Positions 16,285 through 24,665 of a stretch of 64,000 bases of DNA are shown here, piece after piece. Where the stretch lies: NCBI GenBank assembly GCA_947444305.1, contig CANEZP010000018.1, positions 1-64,000 on the forward strand, read 5' to 3'. The stretch is from Pseudobdellovibrionaceae bacterium. Its GTDB lineage: Bacteria; Bdellovibrionota; Bdellovibrionia; Bdellovibrionales; UBA1609. Each line of letters begins with the position of its first letter. The stretch's first letter is position 1. A program made the position numbers and the translations under genes. Under the pieces are notes generated by a model. The model did not search any database. It had not been told where the DNA came from and saw nothing but the letters and a program-made list of their open reading frames with translations.

Positions 16285-17292
16285 ATGAATGCTGAGCAAA
16301 AATGGATTCATGAGTGTGCGTTGGCCGCGAAAGTTCGTTATCACAAATTCGAACTCGAGTTCGTCCAGATCTTGAAGGATGTTGAGCGTAGTAAAACGCA
16401 TAAGGCTTTAGATAAATCGAGCGTACATGCTTACGCCGTTGAGATATTGGGCTTTACCGATGCCGTGGCTTACAGCTTTATCGCGGTGGCTCGCAAATCG
16501 CGCGAGATACCTGAAATTTTAAAATCCGGGCTTTCGGTCTTTGTTTTGAATCGGATGGTATCTACCTTAAATACTGAGAATGCTTCCGAGCTCATTCAAT
16601 ATGCGCAAACGCATTCTAGTCGCGAACTCGAGCGAGAGTTGGGGCGGCGCAATCCGCGGAGTAAATGCGAACGGGTGAAGTTCATCTCGGAGGAGTGCGT
16701 TGAGATTTCGGCGCATGTGTCGGTTTCGTTTTTAGAAAAACTCAAGCGGGTTGAAGCTCTGCGCGCGCAGAAAAATCAGCCGCAAGGTGTTGGCTGCGCG
16801 CTGGAGTCGGCTTTAGAAGAGTATTTACGAAAGCACGATCCCGTGCAGAAGGCGGAGCGGGCGCGGCGGCGTGAGGCCAAGGCGCACTCGATGGCGCGTG
16901 AAGAGGGACGGCATAGAGAGCAGACTCGACCGAACGAGCAGGCTAGACCGAACGAGCAGGCTAGACCTAGCGAGCCGGCACGGCGTGCTGAAAACGAAGA
17001 GCGGTCAAAAACGGCCGAGAGAAAACCTGGAGAACTCTGCGCGCGCAGAGTTGGGAAGCGAGTGCCGCTGACCGCGGCGCAACGGCACGCGGTGTTCGCG
17101 CGGGATTCCGGGCGGTGTACGCATTTAGATAAAGTCGGTCAGCGGTGCGGGTCAGATCAGTGGATTCAGGTCCACCATATTATAGAGGTGGCGCGCGGCG
17201 GGAGTAATGATCCTCAGAATCTGACGACGCTCTGTTCATTTCACCATGATCAGATTCATCAGTTGCACTTTCCGATGGAGCGTTGGGGATGA
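16285..17292 (+). CDS. HNH endonuclease-domain protein
   Basis: A 335-residue protein with the ATG at 16285 behind TTAAGGAGTC. The N-terminal half (1-170) is helical and of unknown type, comparable to the N-terminal regions of DUF222-type HNH proteins. Residues about 200-260 are a highly charged linker containing a short tandem repeat (EQARPN-type unit, about 2.5 copies). A classical HNH domain follows (about 265-330): CTHLDKVGQRC zinc knuckle, IQVHHIIEVARGG catalytic His-His, then the NLTTLC and HHDQIH ends. It probably cuts DNA; the target is unknown. Base composition is more AT-rich in the N-terminal part than in neighbouring genes, and two copies of a palindrome lie inside it, both suggesting a mobile or recently acquired gene. 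Confidence 0.88.
   Translation: MNAEQKWIHECALAAKVRYHKFELEFVQILKDVERSKTHKALDKSSVHAYAVEILGFTDAVAYSFIAVARKSREIPEILKSGLSVFVLNRMVSTLNTENASELIQYAQTHSSRELERELGRRNPRSKCERVKFISEECVEISAHVSVSFLEKLKRVEALRAQKNQPQGVGCALESALEEYLRKHDPVQKAERARRREAKAHSMAREEGRHREQTRPNEQARPNEQARPSEPARRAENEERSKTAERKPGELCARRVGKRVPLTAAQRHAVFARDSGRCTHLDKVGQRCGSDQWIQVHHIIEVARGGSNDPQNLTTLCSFHHDQIHQLHFPMERWG
16758..16771. repeat. Palindromic repeat copy 3, inside HNH gene
   Basis: Same perfect 14-bp palindrome, here inside the HNH coding sequence, read in the frame CTG CGC GCG CAG (Leu-Arg-Ala-Gln). Confidence 0.75.
17036..17049. repeat. Palindromic repeat copy 4, inside HNH gene
   Basis: Same perfect palindrome (16 bp with flanking C/G, 17035-17050), read in a different frame from copy 3: CTC TGC GCG CGC AGA (Leu-Cys-Ala-Arg-Arg). 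The frame difference shows that it is the DNA that is conserved, not a peptide. Confidence 0.75.
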
Positions 17293-17310
17293 GATTTGGC
17301 TTTGATGTGG

Positions 17311-17375
17311 AATTCAGCGGTGAAATAGGTTCGGCATTGAACAGGTTCAGCGGTTAATCAGGTTCAGCAGTGGGT
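17311..17375. repeat. Four degenerate 16-17 bp tandem units after HNH gene
   Basis: Units begin at 17311, 17327, 17343 and 17360, with a shared core (A)GGTTCAGCGGT or close variants; the first starts AATTCAGCGGT. Their function is unknown. They lie between the HNH stop and the convergent regulator gene. Confidence 0.4.
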
Positions 17376-17440
17376 AAGAGATTTTCCTGACCAGTGGAGC
17401 ATGAGATATGGAAGTGCAGCTTATGCTCCGGTACGTCGAC

Positions 17441-17462
17441 CGCGGGCTTCACTCAGCCCGCG
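17441..17462. terminator. Possible terminator hairpin downstream of leftward response regulator
   Basis: Perfect stem CGCGGGCT/AGCCCGCG with a 6-base loop, 7 bases beyond the stop of the leftward response regulator. It has no T-run on either side, so intrinsic termination is uncertain. Confidence 0.4.
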
Positions 17463-17468
17463 CGGACT

Positions 17469-18191
17469 CTACAACTCAGGATTTAAAAAGCGAACTCGGT
17501 AGCCTACGCCGCGGATGGTTTCTACGATGTCGCCGTAATCGAGTAGTTTTTTGCGTAAACCGAAGACATGGGTGTCGACCGTGCGGCCCACGACGTGGAC
17601 GCTTTCGCCTTGGATTTGTTCGACGATTGCTTGGCGCGAAAGGACTTTGCCTTGGTTTTCTAACAAAAGCTGAAGCAAGCGGAACTCGGAGCGGGTGAGA
17701 TCGAGTTTGTCTTCGCGCAATTTGGCTTCGTGCGAATCGACGTTCAGGTTGAGATCCCCGAGTTGGATTAAAGCGGGGGCGACGGCGGCCGAGTTTTCTT
17801 GTAGCCATTGCCGGCGGCGAAGCAAGGCGTTGACCCGGGCCATGAGCACTAAAGTATCGAAAGGTTTAGTAAGGTAGTCGTCGGCGCCGTTATCGAGCGC
17901 CATGGCGACCTGTTCGGGTTGGGTTTTCGCGGTGACGAACAAGACCGGTGTTTTGGAAAGCGGGCCGGGTTTGCGCAGCCAGCGAAGAATCTCGAGACCG
18001 CTGAGCGAGGGCAGCATCCAATCGACCACCACGAGGTCGTACTTCTCGGTTTGGATTTTTTGCGTCGCCTGTTCTCCGTCACCGACCTCGTCGACTACGT
18101 AGCCTTCGCGTTTAAGATGCAGCACGATCAATTGGCGGATCTCTTGTTCATCTTCAACAACGAGGACCCGCTTACTGAATTGATTTGTCAT
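17469..18191 (-). CDS. PhoB/OmpR-family response regulator
   Basis: A 240-residue response regulator. The receiver has Glu13/Asp14 in VVEDEQ, phospho-acceptor Asp57 in VVDWMLP, Thr in FVTAK and Lys in LTKPF. The winged-helix C terminus has LTRSEFRLL, VVGRTVDTHVFGLRKKL and ends IRGVGYRVRF, the PhoB pattern. It lies 9 bases after the acyltransferase gene on the same strand, so the two are probably co-transcribed. No histidine kinase is adjacent, making it an orphan. The lone pstS 3 kb away could tempt a PhoB label, but nothing in the sequence proves phosphate control. Confidence 0.92.
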   Translation of the reverse strand: MTNQFSKRVLVVEDEQEIRQLIVLHLKREGYVVDEVGDGEQATQKIQTEKYDLVVVDWMLPSLSGLEILRWLRKPGPLSKTPVLFVTAKTQPEQVAMALDNGADDYLTKPFDTLVLMARVNALLRRRQWLQENSAAVAPALIQLGDLNLNVDSHEAKLREDKLDLTRSEFRLLQLLLENQGKVLSRQAIVEQIQGESVHVVGRTVDTHVFGLRKKLLDYGDIVETIRGVGYRVRFLNPEL

Positions 18192-18200
18192 GCGCGTATA

Positions 18201-19061
18201 TTAAATCATCACGCCCGGCGGATCTGTCAGGTTTTGGTCAAGCGGTTGGGGCTCAAGATTGTACTTGGCCCGCATCTGTTTCGACAGATTGGTGAAATCG
18301 AAGAGCGTGAAGAAATCCAGGCAGTTGAATTTGCGGTCGACGGCGGCCGGCCCGCAGAATTTGGCCCCTAACTTGAGGTAAAACTTGAGCAAGGGAGGGA
18401 ATTGCTTGATCGCCTCGGCCCGGTCGGCTTCTTCGAGGAGTAGGATGCGGGATTGCTCGCGGCGCTCGTTTTCACGGAAGCGGTAGCCGGCCAGCGGGGC
18501 GACGTGGGGGTAGGGGGCGGTGGCTTCGCGCTCCTGTAGCATAAGTTCGATCTTGCGGGCGATCAGGTGATCGGTCGTTTTGATCGAGGTGCAGCCGAAG
18601 GCGTATTCGGCGCGAACTTCGCGGATGTATTCGGCGATGCCCCGCCAGAGGAGCTGAATGACCGCGCCCGAGCGAAATGCCGGGTGGACGCAGGCCCGGC
18701 CGAGTTCGACCTTGGTGCCGGGCATGCGTTTGACGTGGTCGATATTAAATTCGGTTTCGGAATAGAACTTATCTTGGAACAGCGTGCACATGATGCGGTA
18801 GCAACCGACGATGCGTTGGCTGCTTTTTTCCATGACGATGAGCTGGTCGCATTTCCAGTCGAAACGATCGATGTCGACCGAAAAAGGTGAGGCCCGGCCC
18901 GCGCCGTATTCGGTGACGAAAACTTCTTTACGGAAACGTAAGACGGCGTACCATTCACGCCAGGAGGTTACGGTTTTCACGACGTAGTCTTTGTTCTCAA
19001 CGCGGATCTCGACGTTGGGTGAATAGGGTCGCCACTCTTTCAAAGCTAAACTCGACATCAT
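18201..19061 (-). CDS. GNAT-fold N-acyltransferase (OlsB/hemolysin-like family)
   Basis: A 286-residue protein resembling the acyl-homoserine-lactone-synthase-like GNAT acyltransferases (OlsB/ornithine-lipid type). Segments of the fold are FRKEVFVTEYG near the N terminus, RIVGCYRIM in the central strand, VELGRACVHPAFRSG and the RGIAEYI helix. Family members use acyl-ACP to N-acylate ornithine or related amines in membrane-lipid synthesis; the substrate here is unknown. The start has two consecutive ATGs behind GGGAGGCAC; the second has better spacing. It is followed at 9 bases by a response regulator on the same strand. No OlsA partner is adjacent, but a PlsC-like acyltransferase lies 3 kb to the left and could serve. 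Confidence 0.75.
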   Translation of the reverse strand: MMSSLALKEWRPYSPNVEIRVENKDYVVKTVTSWREWYAVLRFRKEVFVTEYGAGRASPFSVDIDRFDWKCDQLIVMEKSSQRIVGCYRIMCTLFQDKFYSETEFNIDHVKRMPGTKVELGRACVHPAFRSGAVIQLLWRGIAEYIREVRAEYAFGCTSIKTTDHLIARKIELMLQEREATAPYPHVAPLAGYRFRENERREQSRILLLEEADRAEAIKQFPPLLKFYLKLGAKFCGPAAVDRKFNCLDFFTLFDFTNLSKQMRAKYNLEPQPLDQNLTDPPGVMI

Positions 19062-19220
19062 GTGCCTCCCTGCGCATTCCGTGGATCGGTCATGAACAGA
19101 GTAAATGAAATCTGAACTATCGTGTGTTGAGTTTGTGTCAACGCCCGCAACCGTACGCTGACAACTTCATGGCCCGAACATGATCCCGCGGGCGGGCAAA
19201 CTAAGCGATATTCATGAAGA

Positions 19221-19952
19221 ATGTTTCTTGCCGACTTGCATGTTCATTCCAATTACAGTGACGGTTCGCTGACCATACCTCAGCTCGTCGACATGTACGG
19301 GCGGCTCGGATTCGGCGCCATCGCGGTGACCGACCATATTTGCGAGCAAAATACTTTCCTCGGACTTGCGGCCCGCTACCTAGAAAAGACTTTGACGGCC
19401 GAGACCTTCGCGCTCTATCAAGCCGAGCTCGAGCGCGAGCGCGTTCGGGCATGGAGTGAGTACGGAATGGTTTTGATTCCCGGGATTGAACTGACGAAGA
19501 ATTCTTTCCGCTACCGGCGCTCGGCGCACATCCTTGGTCTTGGGATCCGAGAATTTATCGCGCCCGAGGGTTCGCCGATCGAGCTCGCGAGGTCTATTCG
19601 CGGACAGGGTGGCTGCGCGATCGCCGCGCACCCGGTGCCCACCCGCAAGTTTGAAGCGCAAACATTTTACCTTTGGAACCACCGCGAAGAGCTGCGTTCG
19701 GAATTTGACGCGTGGGAAGTGGCGAGCGGTAAGGTCTGGTTCCCCGAAGTGGAGGATGAAGGCCTGCCGATGATCGCGAACAGTGATCTCCACCACCCGG
19801 CGCAGATGGAGTCGTGGAAATCCGTGTTCGGCTGTGAGCGAACCGAAGCGGCTATCCTACAAGCGATTCGCGATCAAGAGTTGGGACAGATGTATTTTCG
19901 TCCCCGCTTAGACTTTCGCGCTCCGGCGCTCCTCCACCCAAATGTAGAATGA
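19221..19952 (+). CDS. PHP-domain metal-dependent phosphoesterase
   Basis: A 243-residue PHP-family protein (polymerase and histidinol phosphatase fold). The metal-binding motifs appear in order: DLHVHSNYSDG (His7, His9), VTDH (about 37-40), PGIELT (about 94), AAHP (about 141) and NSDLHH (about 190), matching small stand-alone PHP phosphoesterases such as the YciV/RnaAM-like group. The substrate cannot be read; 3',5'-nucleotide phosphates or short RNAs are candidates from the family. The ATG at 19221 has only a weak ribosome site. The last 45 bases overlap the convergent pump gene in antisense. Confidence 0.88.
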   Translation: MFLADLHVHSNYSDGSLTIPQLVDMYGRLGFGAIAVTDHICEQNTFLGLAARYLEKTLTAETFALYQAELERERVRAWSEYGMVLIPGIELTKNSFRYRRSAHILGLGIREFIAPEGSPIELARSIRGQGGCAIAAHPVPTRKFEAQTFYLWNHREELRSEFDAWEVASGKVWFPEVEDEGLPMIANSDLHHPAQMESWKSVFGCERTEAAILQAIRDQELGQMYFRPRLDFRAPALLHPNVE

Positions 19953-22900
19953 CGGCAACAGCAAGAGCGTGAGGATGGTTGACGTAAGGATACCGCCGAT
20001 GACGACCGTCGCGAGCGGCCTTTGCACTTCGCTGCCTAAACCGCTGTTGAGCGCCATCGGTAAAAAGCCGAGCCCGGCCACGAGCGCCGTCATCACGACC
20101 GGCCGCAAGCGCGCCTGCGCCCCGTGCAAAACGGCCGAGCGTAAATCTTCGCCCTGCGCGCGGAGCTGATTGATGAAGTCAACCATGACCATCCCGTTTA
20201 AGATCGCGATGCCGAGCAGGGCAATGAACCCCACCGCCGCCGAAATACTAAAAGGAATGCCCCGCAGATAAAGCGAGAGAACGCCACCGGTTACCGCGAA
20301 CGGAATGCTCATGTAAACAAGCAGCGTCAGCCGAAGGCTGCCGAGGTCGCGGTACAAAAGAAAGAAGATTAACGCTAAGGTGAACGGAATAATAACGGCG
20401 AGCTTCAAGCGCGCGCGTTCAAGGTTTTTAAACTGACCGCCCCATTCGAGCGAATAGCCGGGTTCAAGCTTTAGGCCTTTTTCAATTTTCTCTTTAGCCT
20501 CGGCCACGAAACTTCCGAGATCGCGACCGCTTAAAAACACGGCGATGGCTGAATATCTTTTGCCGAAGCTGCGGGCGATCGTCGTTACCTGTTCGCCTTG
20601 GCTAAACTGCGCAACCGAACTTAGAGGTATACTGCCGCCGTCGGGTAAACCCAACGGGATGTTTTTGATCTCGGTCGTGTTCTCTCGCAACTCTTCGGCC
20701 AAGTGGAGGACGACGGGGAATCGCCGGTCACCTTCGTAGAAGTTGCCGACCTGCACTCCGCCCATCGCCATCATCAAAGTCGAATTCGCCTCTTGCGTAT
20801 TCACGCCCACGCGGGCCATCGCTTTGTAATCGAGGTTAATGTTCAAGACCGCGCTTTTACGTAAGGCCGTGAGTTCATCCATCTCGGCGCCGCTAACGCC
20901 CGGAATTTTTTCGACCACTTCTTTTGCGGCATCGATGTACTCAATAAGTTTGTCGAGATTCGGACCGAAGATCCTGATGCCGACGTCGGCGCGGCTGCCT
21001 TCTAAAATTTCGTTAAAGCGCATGGCGATCGGTTGGGTCGCGCTAACTTCGTGACCGGGGAGCTCGTCCTCGATCTTGGCCGCGATCGCCGCCATCAGTT
21101 CTTCCTTAGTGCGTGACCACTTGGTGCGGTCTTTTTCCAAAATGATAAAGGTGTCGGCAAAATTAACCCCCATCGGATCGGTGGCCGACTCAGGGGTACC
21201 TAAGCGGGAAAACACGCGAGTGACCTCGGGAAATGTGCGGATGATTTTTTCGGCCTCTTTTTGGATACGCACGGATTCATCCAGCGACATTCCCGTATCG
21301 CGCACTAGACCCGCGACGGCGTCGCCTTCATCAAGTTCGGGAATAAAATCCGAACCGAGACGGCTAAAGATAAACGCCGAGAGGACGGCGAGCAGCACGG
21401 CCCCGGCGGCGGCTAAGCGGCGGTGCGTGAGCGCAAAGTTTAGGGCCGGTGCGTACGCGCGTGAGAGAATCAGGAAAGCCGAGTTCTTTTTGTGTCGCGA
21501 GGGGTTCACTAACAAAAATCCGAGCACGGGCATGAGCAACAAAGCCACCGCGAGACTCGCGGCGAGGGCCATCAAAACGGTCGCCGCCATCGGGTGAAAC
21601 ATTTTTCCTTCGATGCCTTCGAGCGAAAGGATCGGCACGTACACGATCATGATGATGAAGAGCCCGAGCGTCACGGGCTTAATCACTTCGGTGGCCGAGC
21701 GGCTTACAAGCTCAAGCTTTTGGCTCCACGACAGGGAAGCGGCATCTTCGTCGTTCTCTAAGTGGCGCATTAAGTTCTCGATCATGACCACGGAGCCGTC
21801 GACGAGTAAGCCAAAATCAATGGCGCCGAGGCTCATAAGGTTGGCCGAGATGCCGAAAAATCTCATACCTAAAACCGCGAACAACATGGAAACCGGGATC
21901 GCCATCGCGACGGTGACCGCCGCGCGGAAATTGCCGAGTAAGAGCAGCAAAACAAGAATGACCAGGCCGGCGCCCTCGAGCAAGTTTTTGCCGACCGTGT
22001 GAATGGTGGCGTCGACCAAATAGCTTCGGGTGTAAACGATGTTGACCGCTACGTCGTTCGGTAATTCGAGTTCAGCGAGCGCCTTCATCACCGAAGCAGA
22101 CACCTCGCGGCTGTTAGCGCCGATGTACATGAGAGCCGTGCCTAAGACGGCTTCCTGGCCGTTCGAAGTCGCGGCCCCGAGCCGTTGCGTGTGATCTTCA
22201 CGTATGCCGGCCAAATCGCGTAACAAAACCGGCTGACCACGAAAATTAATCTTTACCGGGATTGCGCCCAATGATTCCAAATCGGGGAGGTGGCTTGAGG
22301 TACGAACGATGATTTGTTTTCCGCCGGTCTGGATGTAACCGCCGCCGTAACTATCGCCGATGGTTTTGAGTTTACGGTGCAAGTCCTCGAAGGTTACGCC
22401 GTACTTTTCCATCTTTCGAGTGTCGGCGTTGACGTGTATTTCTTTGCGAAAGCCGCCGCCGCTATCGATGTCGGCGATGCCCGCTAACTTTTTGAGTTCG
22501 GGTCTAATCACGAAATCTTGGATGGTGCGCAAATACAGCAAACGCTGGTTCTCGGGTTTGGCGCTTAGTTCGCTGCCCGGTTTCGCGTCGACAGTATACA
22601 TGACGACTTCACCGAGGCCGCTCGTGATCGGAGCGAGTTCGGCCGTGATGCCCTCGGGTAGTTGGTCGGTCAAATTTTGTAAGCGCTGTGCGATTTGTTG
22701 GCGCGCGAAGTAGAGGTCCGTACCTTCTTTGAAGACTAGCGTAACTTGCGACAGACCATATTTAGAAAGCGAGCGGATGTCTTCTAATCCGGGTACGCCC
22801 GACATTTCGGTTTCAATTATGTAAGTGACGGTCTTCTCGATCCGTTCGGGATCAAGCGCGCCGGTCTTGGTATTGATGAGTACTTGGACGTTTGTGATAT

Positions 22901-23021
22901 CAGGTACCGCGTCGATCGGAAGCCGCGCCAGTTGCACGGCGCCGAAGATCGAAACGGCTATGAAAACCGCAAGGACCGTAAAACGATTCGCCAGCGAAAA
23001 AGAAGCAATTCGGTTCAGCAT
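19908..23021 (-). CDS. czcA: CzcA/CusA-type heavy-metal RND efflux pump
   Basis: A 1037-residue inner-membrane proton-driven pump of the heavy-metal RND class. N-terminal IDAVPDITNVQV, the proton-relay segment DFGLLVDGSVVMIEN in the fourth membrane helix, and the large periplasmic loops typical of HAE/HME pumps are present, and the length is normal. The DFG...DG...EN pattern is the CzcA (divalent cation, Co/Zn/Cd) rather than the monovalent Cu/Ag form. The start ATG lies 4 bases after the channel gene. No membrane-fusion (CzcB) gene lies between or next to them, which is unusual because the three normally form one operon. The 3' end overlaps the PHP gene by 45 bases in antisense. Confidence 0.94.
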   Translation of the reverse strand: MLNRIASFSLANRFTVLAVFIAVSIFGAVQLARLPIDAVPDITNVQVLINTKTGALDPERIEKTVTYIIETEMSGVPGLEDIRSLSKYGLSQVTLVFKEGTDLYFARQQIAQRLQNLTDQLPEGITAELAPITSGLGEVVMYTVDAKPGSELSAKPENQRLLYLRTIQDFVIRPELKKLAGIADIDSGGGFRKEIHVNADTRKMEKYGVTFEDLHRKLKTIGDSYGGGYIQTGGKQIIVRTSSHLPDLESLGAIPVKINFRGQPVLLRDLAGIREDHTQRLGAATSNGQEAVLGTALMYIGANSREVSASVMKALAELELPNDVAVNIVYTRSYLVDATIHTVGKNLLEGAGLVILVLLLLLGNFRAAVTVAMAIPVSMLFAVLGMRFFGISANLMSLGAIDFGLLVDGSVVMIENLMRHLENDEDAASLSWSQKLELVSRSATEVIKPVTLGLFIIMIVYVPILSLEGIEGKMFHPMAATVLMALAASLAVALLLMPVLGFLLVNPSRHKKNSAFLILSRAYAPALNFALTHRRLAAAGAVLLAVLSAFIFSRLGSDFIPELDEGDAVAGLVRDTGMSLDESVRIQKEAEKIIRTFPEVTRVFSRLGTPESATDPMGVNFADTFIILEKDRTKWSRTKEELMAAIAAKIEDELPGHEVSATQPIAMRFNEILEGSRADVGIRIFGPNLDKLIEYIDAAKEVVEKIPGVSGAEMDELTALRKSAVLNINLDYKAMARVGVNTQEANSTLMMAMGGVQVGNFYEGDRRFPVVLHLAEELRENTTEIKNIPLGLPDGGSIPLSSVAQFSQGEQVTTIARSFGKRYSAIAVFLSGRDLGSFVAEAKEKIEKGLKLEPGYSLEWGGQFKNLERARLKLAVIIPFTLALIFFLLYRDLGSLRLTLLVYMSIPFAVTGGVLSLYLRGIPFSISAAVGFIALLGIAILNGMVMVDFINQLRAQGEDLRSAVLHGAQARLRPVVMTALVAGLGFLPMALNSGLGSEVQRPLATVVIGGILTSTILTLLLLPSFYIWVEERRSAKV

Positions 23022-23025
23022 AAAA

Positions 23026-24258
23026 TCACTCCAGTGAGGGCGCTTGGCCCGCGAGCGCTAAAAGTTCGGTCGAGGCGGCGGCGAAATCGGCCTGCACTTC
23101 GTAGATTGCGTTAAGTGCGGCGAAATGTTCGGCGTCGGCTTCGATGTAAGTCAGCAAGTCGACTTGTCCTTTCTTGAAAGCGCGGTCGGTCGCGTCCATG
23201 TCTTTTTCGAGCCGGTCGGCCTCTTCCGGTTTTAATTCAATCACGGAGACTCGCGCCGCTTCGTATTTCGCCAATGCCGAGCTCAAATCTTGTTTCAAAC
23301 CTTCGAGGGCCCAGTTTCTTCTTTCGGCCGAGGCCTTTGATCGCGCTTTGTACGCATTCACGCCGCCGACGTTCGGATTCCAAACGGGGAGCGGAAACGA
23401 TAGCCCCAAGCCGTAAGACTTCTCGGGTTGCGCACCCTCGCCGTGATTGTATTCGCCGCTCAAGACCACGCCGGGAAAGGCCTCGGTCTCCTCGAGCAGT
23501 ACGTTGGCTTCGGCCATTTTTAATTCAGCCGTTTGTTTGGCGAGTTGCGGATTTTTTTGGGCGGCTTGTTCAACGAGTTCGTTCAGTGTGTACGACGGCG
23601 ATTTGCGAAACCAACTTACGTTGATCTCAGGCTCGGTGTTGAGCCCCAGGTAGAGATTCAATTCGTTCCAAGCGCTTTGGTGATTGGCCTCAAGCTCCCG
23701 GAACTGGCGCCCCAGTAACATAATCTTTGCGCGCACGATCGTGGCTTCGGCTTTCTTTTGCGGCGAAGCGAAGACTTGCGAGCGTAGATACGTTCCCACC
23801 GTTTGAAAACGTTTGAGTCGTTCGCGGGCGTGACTCGCTTTCTGGTCGGCGGCCTTATGCGCGTAGATTCTGCGAATGACTTCGGCACGCAGTGCGATCT
23901 CGCCGCCGTCGCGCGCGAAATTTTGCGCCGCGCGTGAGGCTTCGGCTAATTTTACCTGCGCCTTCAATCGGTTCGGTCGCGGAAGTTGTTGCGAAAGACC
24001 GACGCGGGCGAAGTTTGTAACACCTTCTTCCTCTTTTTGGCTGGCGCCGAGATCAAGCGTCGGGTTTGCCCAGCGGCCGGCTTGCCCATACAGTTCATGA
24101 CCCGCTTCGACTTCCAAACGTAGCGCGCGGAGTTCGGGATTCTTCGCGATCGCGATCTCCAAAAGTTGCTTCGCCGAAAACGTTTCGCCGGTCGCCGCGG
24201 CGGCGAGTGGATTCAACATTAGATAACCAAAGATAAAATAGTAAACGCGTGTAAACAT
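23026..24258 (-). CDS. czcC: CzcC/TolC-type outer-membrane efflux channel
   Basis: A 410-residue outer-membrane factor with a signal peptide (cleavage probably near AAAATG, residue 23) and the duplicated coiled-coil/beta architecture of the TolC family. It contains LLEIAIAKNPELRALRLEVEAG at the N-terminal repeat and GLSFPLPVWNPNVGGVNAYKA, the CzcC-type mid-protein signature. It forms the outer-membrane duct for the CzcA pump encoded 4 bases downstream. GAGGG shortly precedes the ATG. The heavy-metal role is taken from the pump and from the Cys/His-rich CzcI-like gene upstream. Confidence 0.9.
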   Translation of the reverse strand: MFTRVYYFIFGYLMLNPLAAAATGETFSAKQLLEIAIAKNPELRALRLEVEAGHELYGQAGRWANPTLDLGASQKEEEGVTNFARVGLSQQLPRPNRLKAQVKLAEASRAAQNFARDGGEIALRAEVIRRIYAHKAADQKASHARERLKRFQTVGTYLRSQVFASPQKKAEATIVRAKIMLLGRQFRELEANHQSAWNELNLYLGLNTEPEINVSWFRKSPSYTLNELVEQAAQKNPQLAKQTAELKMAEANVLLEETEAFPGVVLSGEYNHGEGAQPEKSYGLGLSFPLPVWNPNVGGVNAYKARSKASAERRNWALEGLKQDLSSALAKYEAARVSVIELKPEEADRLEKDMDATDRAFKKGQVDLLTYIEADAEHFAALNAIYEVQADFAAASTELLALAGQAPSLE

Positions 24259-24320
24259 TCGGCCCTCGGTGGTTCGAAGTTAATTCAAAAGTAATTCAAT
24301 TTTAGCAGCGAGTTTGAAAC

Positions 24321-24647
24321 TCAAACGATCGGCGGTTTGAACAGCGGCGCGAAAGGGCGCCAGAGCAGGGCCGCGGGCGAAAAATAGAAGCCACGGTCGG
24401 GATTGCCCGTGTAGATCTTTGCGACCGCCGCCGGCAGCACCAAGTGATGACAATGGCCGAAGTGACAAGCCTCATCGCAAAGATCGAAGCCTTCGGCATC
24501 GGCCGGCCGGGCATTAAAGGCGGGCCCGCATGAAGTATGAAGTGAAGCAACGGCGTTGACGGAAAAACCGGCGCAATCGCCGCCACCGGTTTCGGCGAAC
24601 AAGTTGAGCGCAAACGAAAATATGAAAAACCAGGCCGTGAAGCGCAT
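24321..24647 (-). CDS. CzcI-like periplasmic Cys/His-rich protein
   Basis: A 108-residue protein with a Sec signal peptide (first 18 residues) and a compact metal-binding-like segment at 57-68: CDEACHFGHCHH, with further Cys at 25 and 40. Small periplasmic proteins with an HFGHH-type motif (CzcI) precede czcCBA operons and are thought to tune metal resistance. Motif, size and position agree with that, though overall similarity cannot be measured here. It lies 62 bases upstream of the channel gene and 18 bases after the TonB receptor stop, so it is probably in the same transcript. Confidence 0.7.
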   Translation of the reverse strand: MRFTAWFFIFSFALNLFAETGGGDCAGFSVNAVASLHTSCGPAFNARPADAEGFDLCDEACHFGHCHHLVLPAAVAKIYTGNPDRGFYFSPAALLWRPFAPLFKPPIV

Positions 24648-24665
24648 AGCAAATAAAGTATCGGG

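Noticed and set aside
17311-17375. CRISPR-like array
   Set aside because: The repeats are degenerate, directly adjoining and only 16-17 bp, with no spacers and no cas genes nearby.
17469-18191. Calling the orphan regulator PhoB
   Set aside because: The domain pattern is of the whole OmpR/PhoB class; there is no phoR neighbour and no proof of phosphate control.
24302-24652. 116-residue alternative frame over the CzcI-like gene
   Set aside because: The competing frame at 24321-24647 has a signal peptide and the CHFGHCHH motif; this one has neither.
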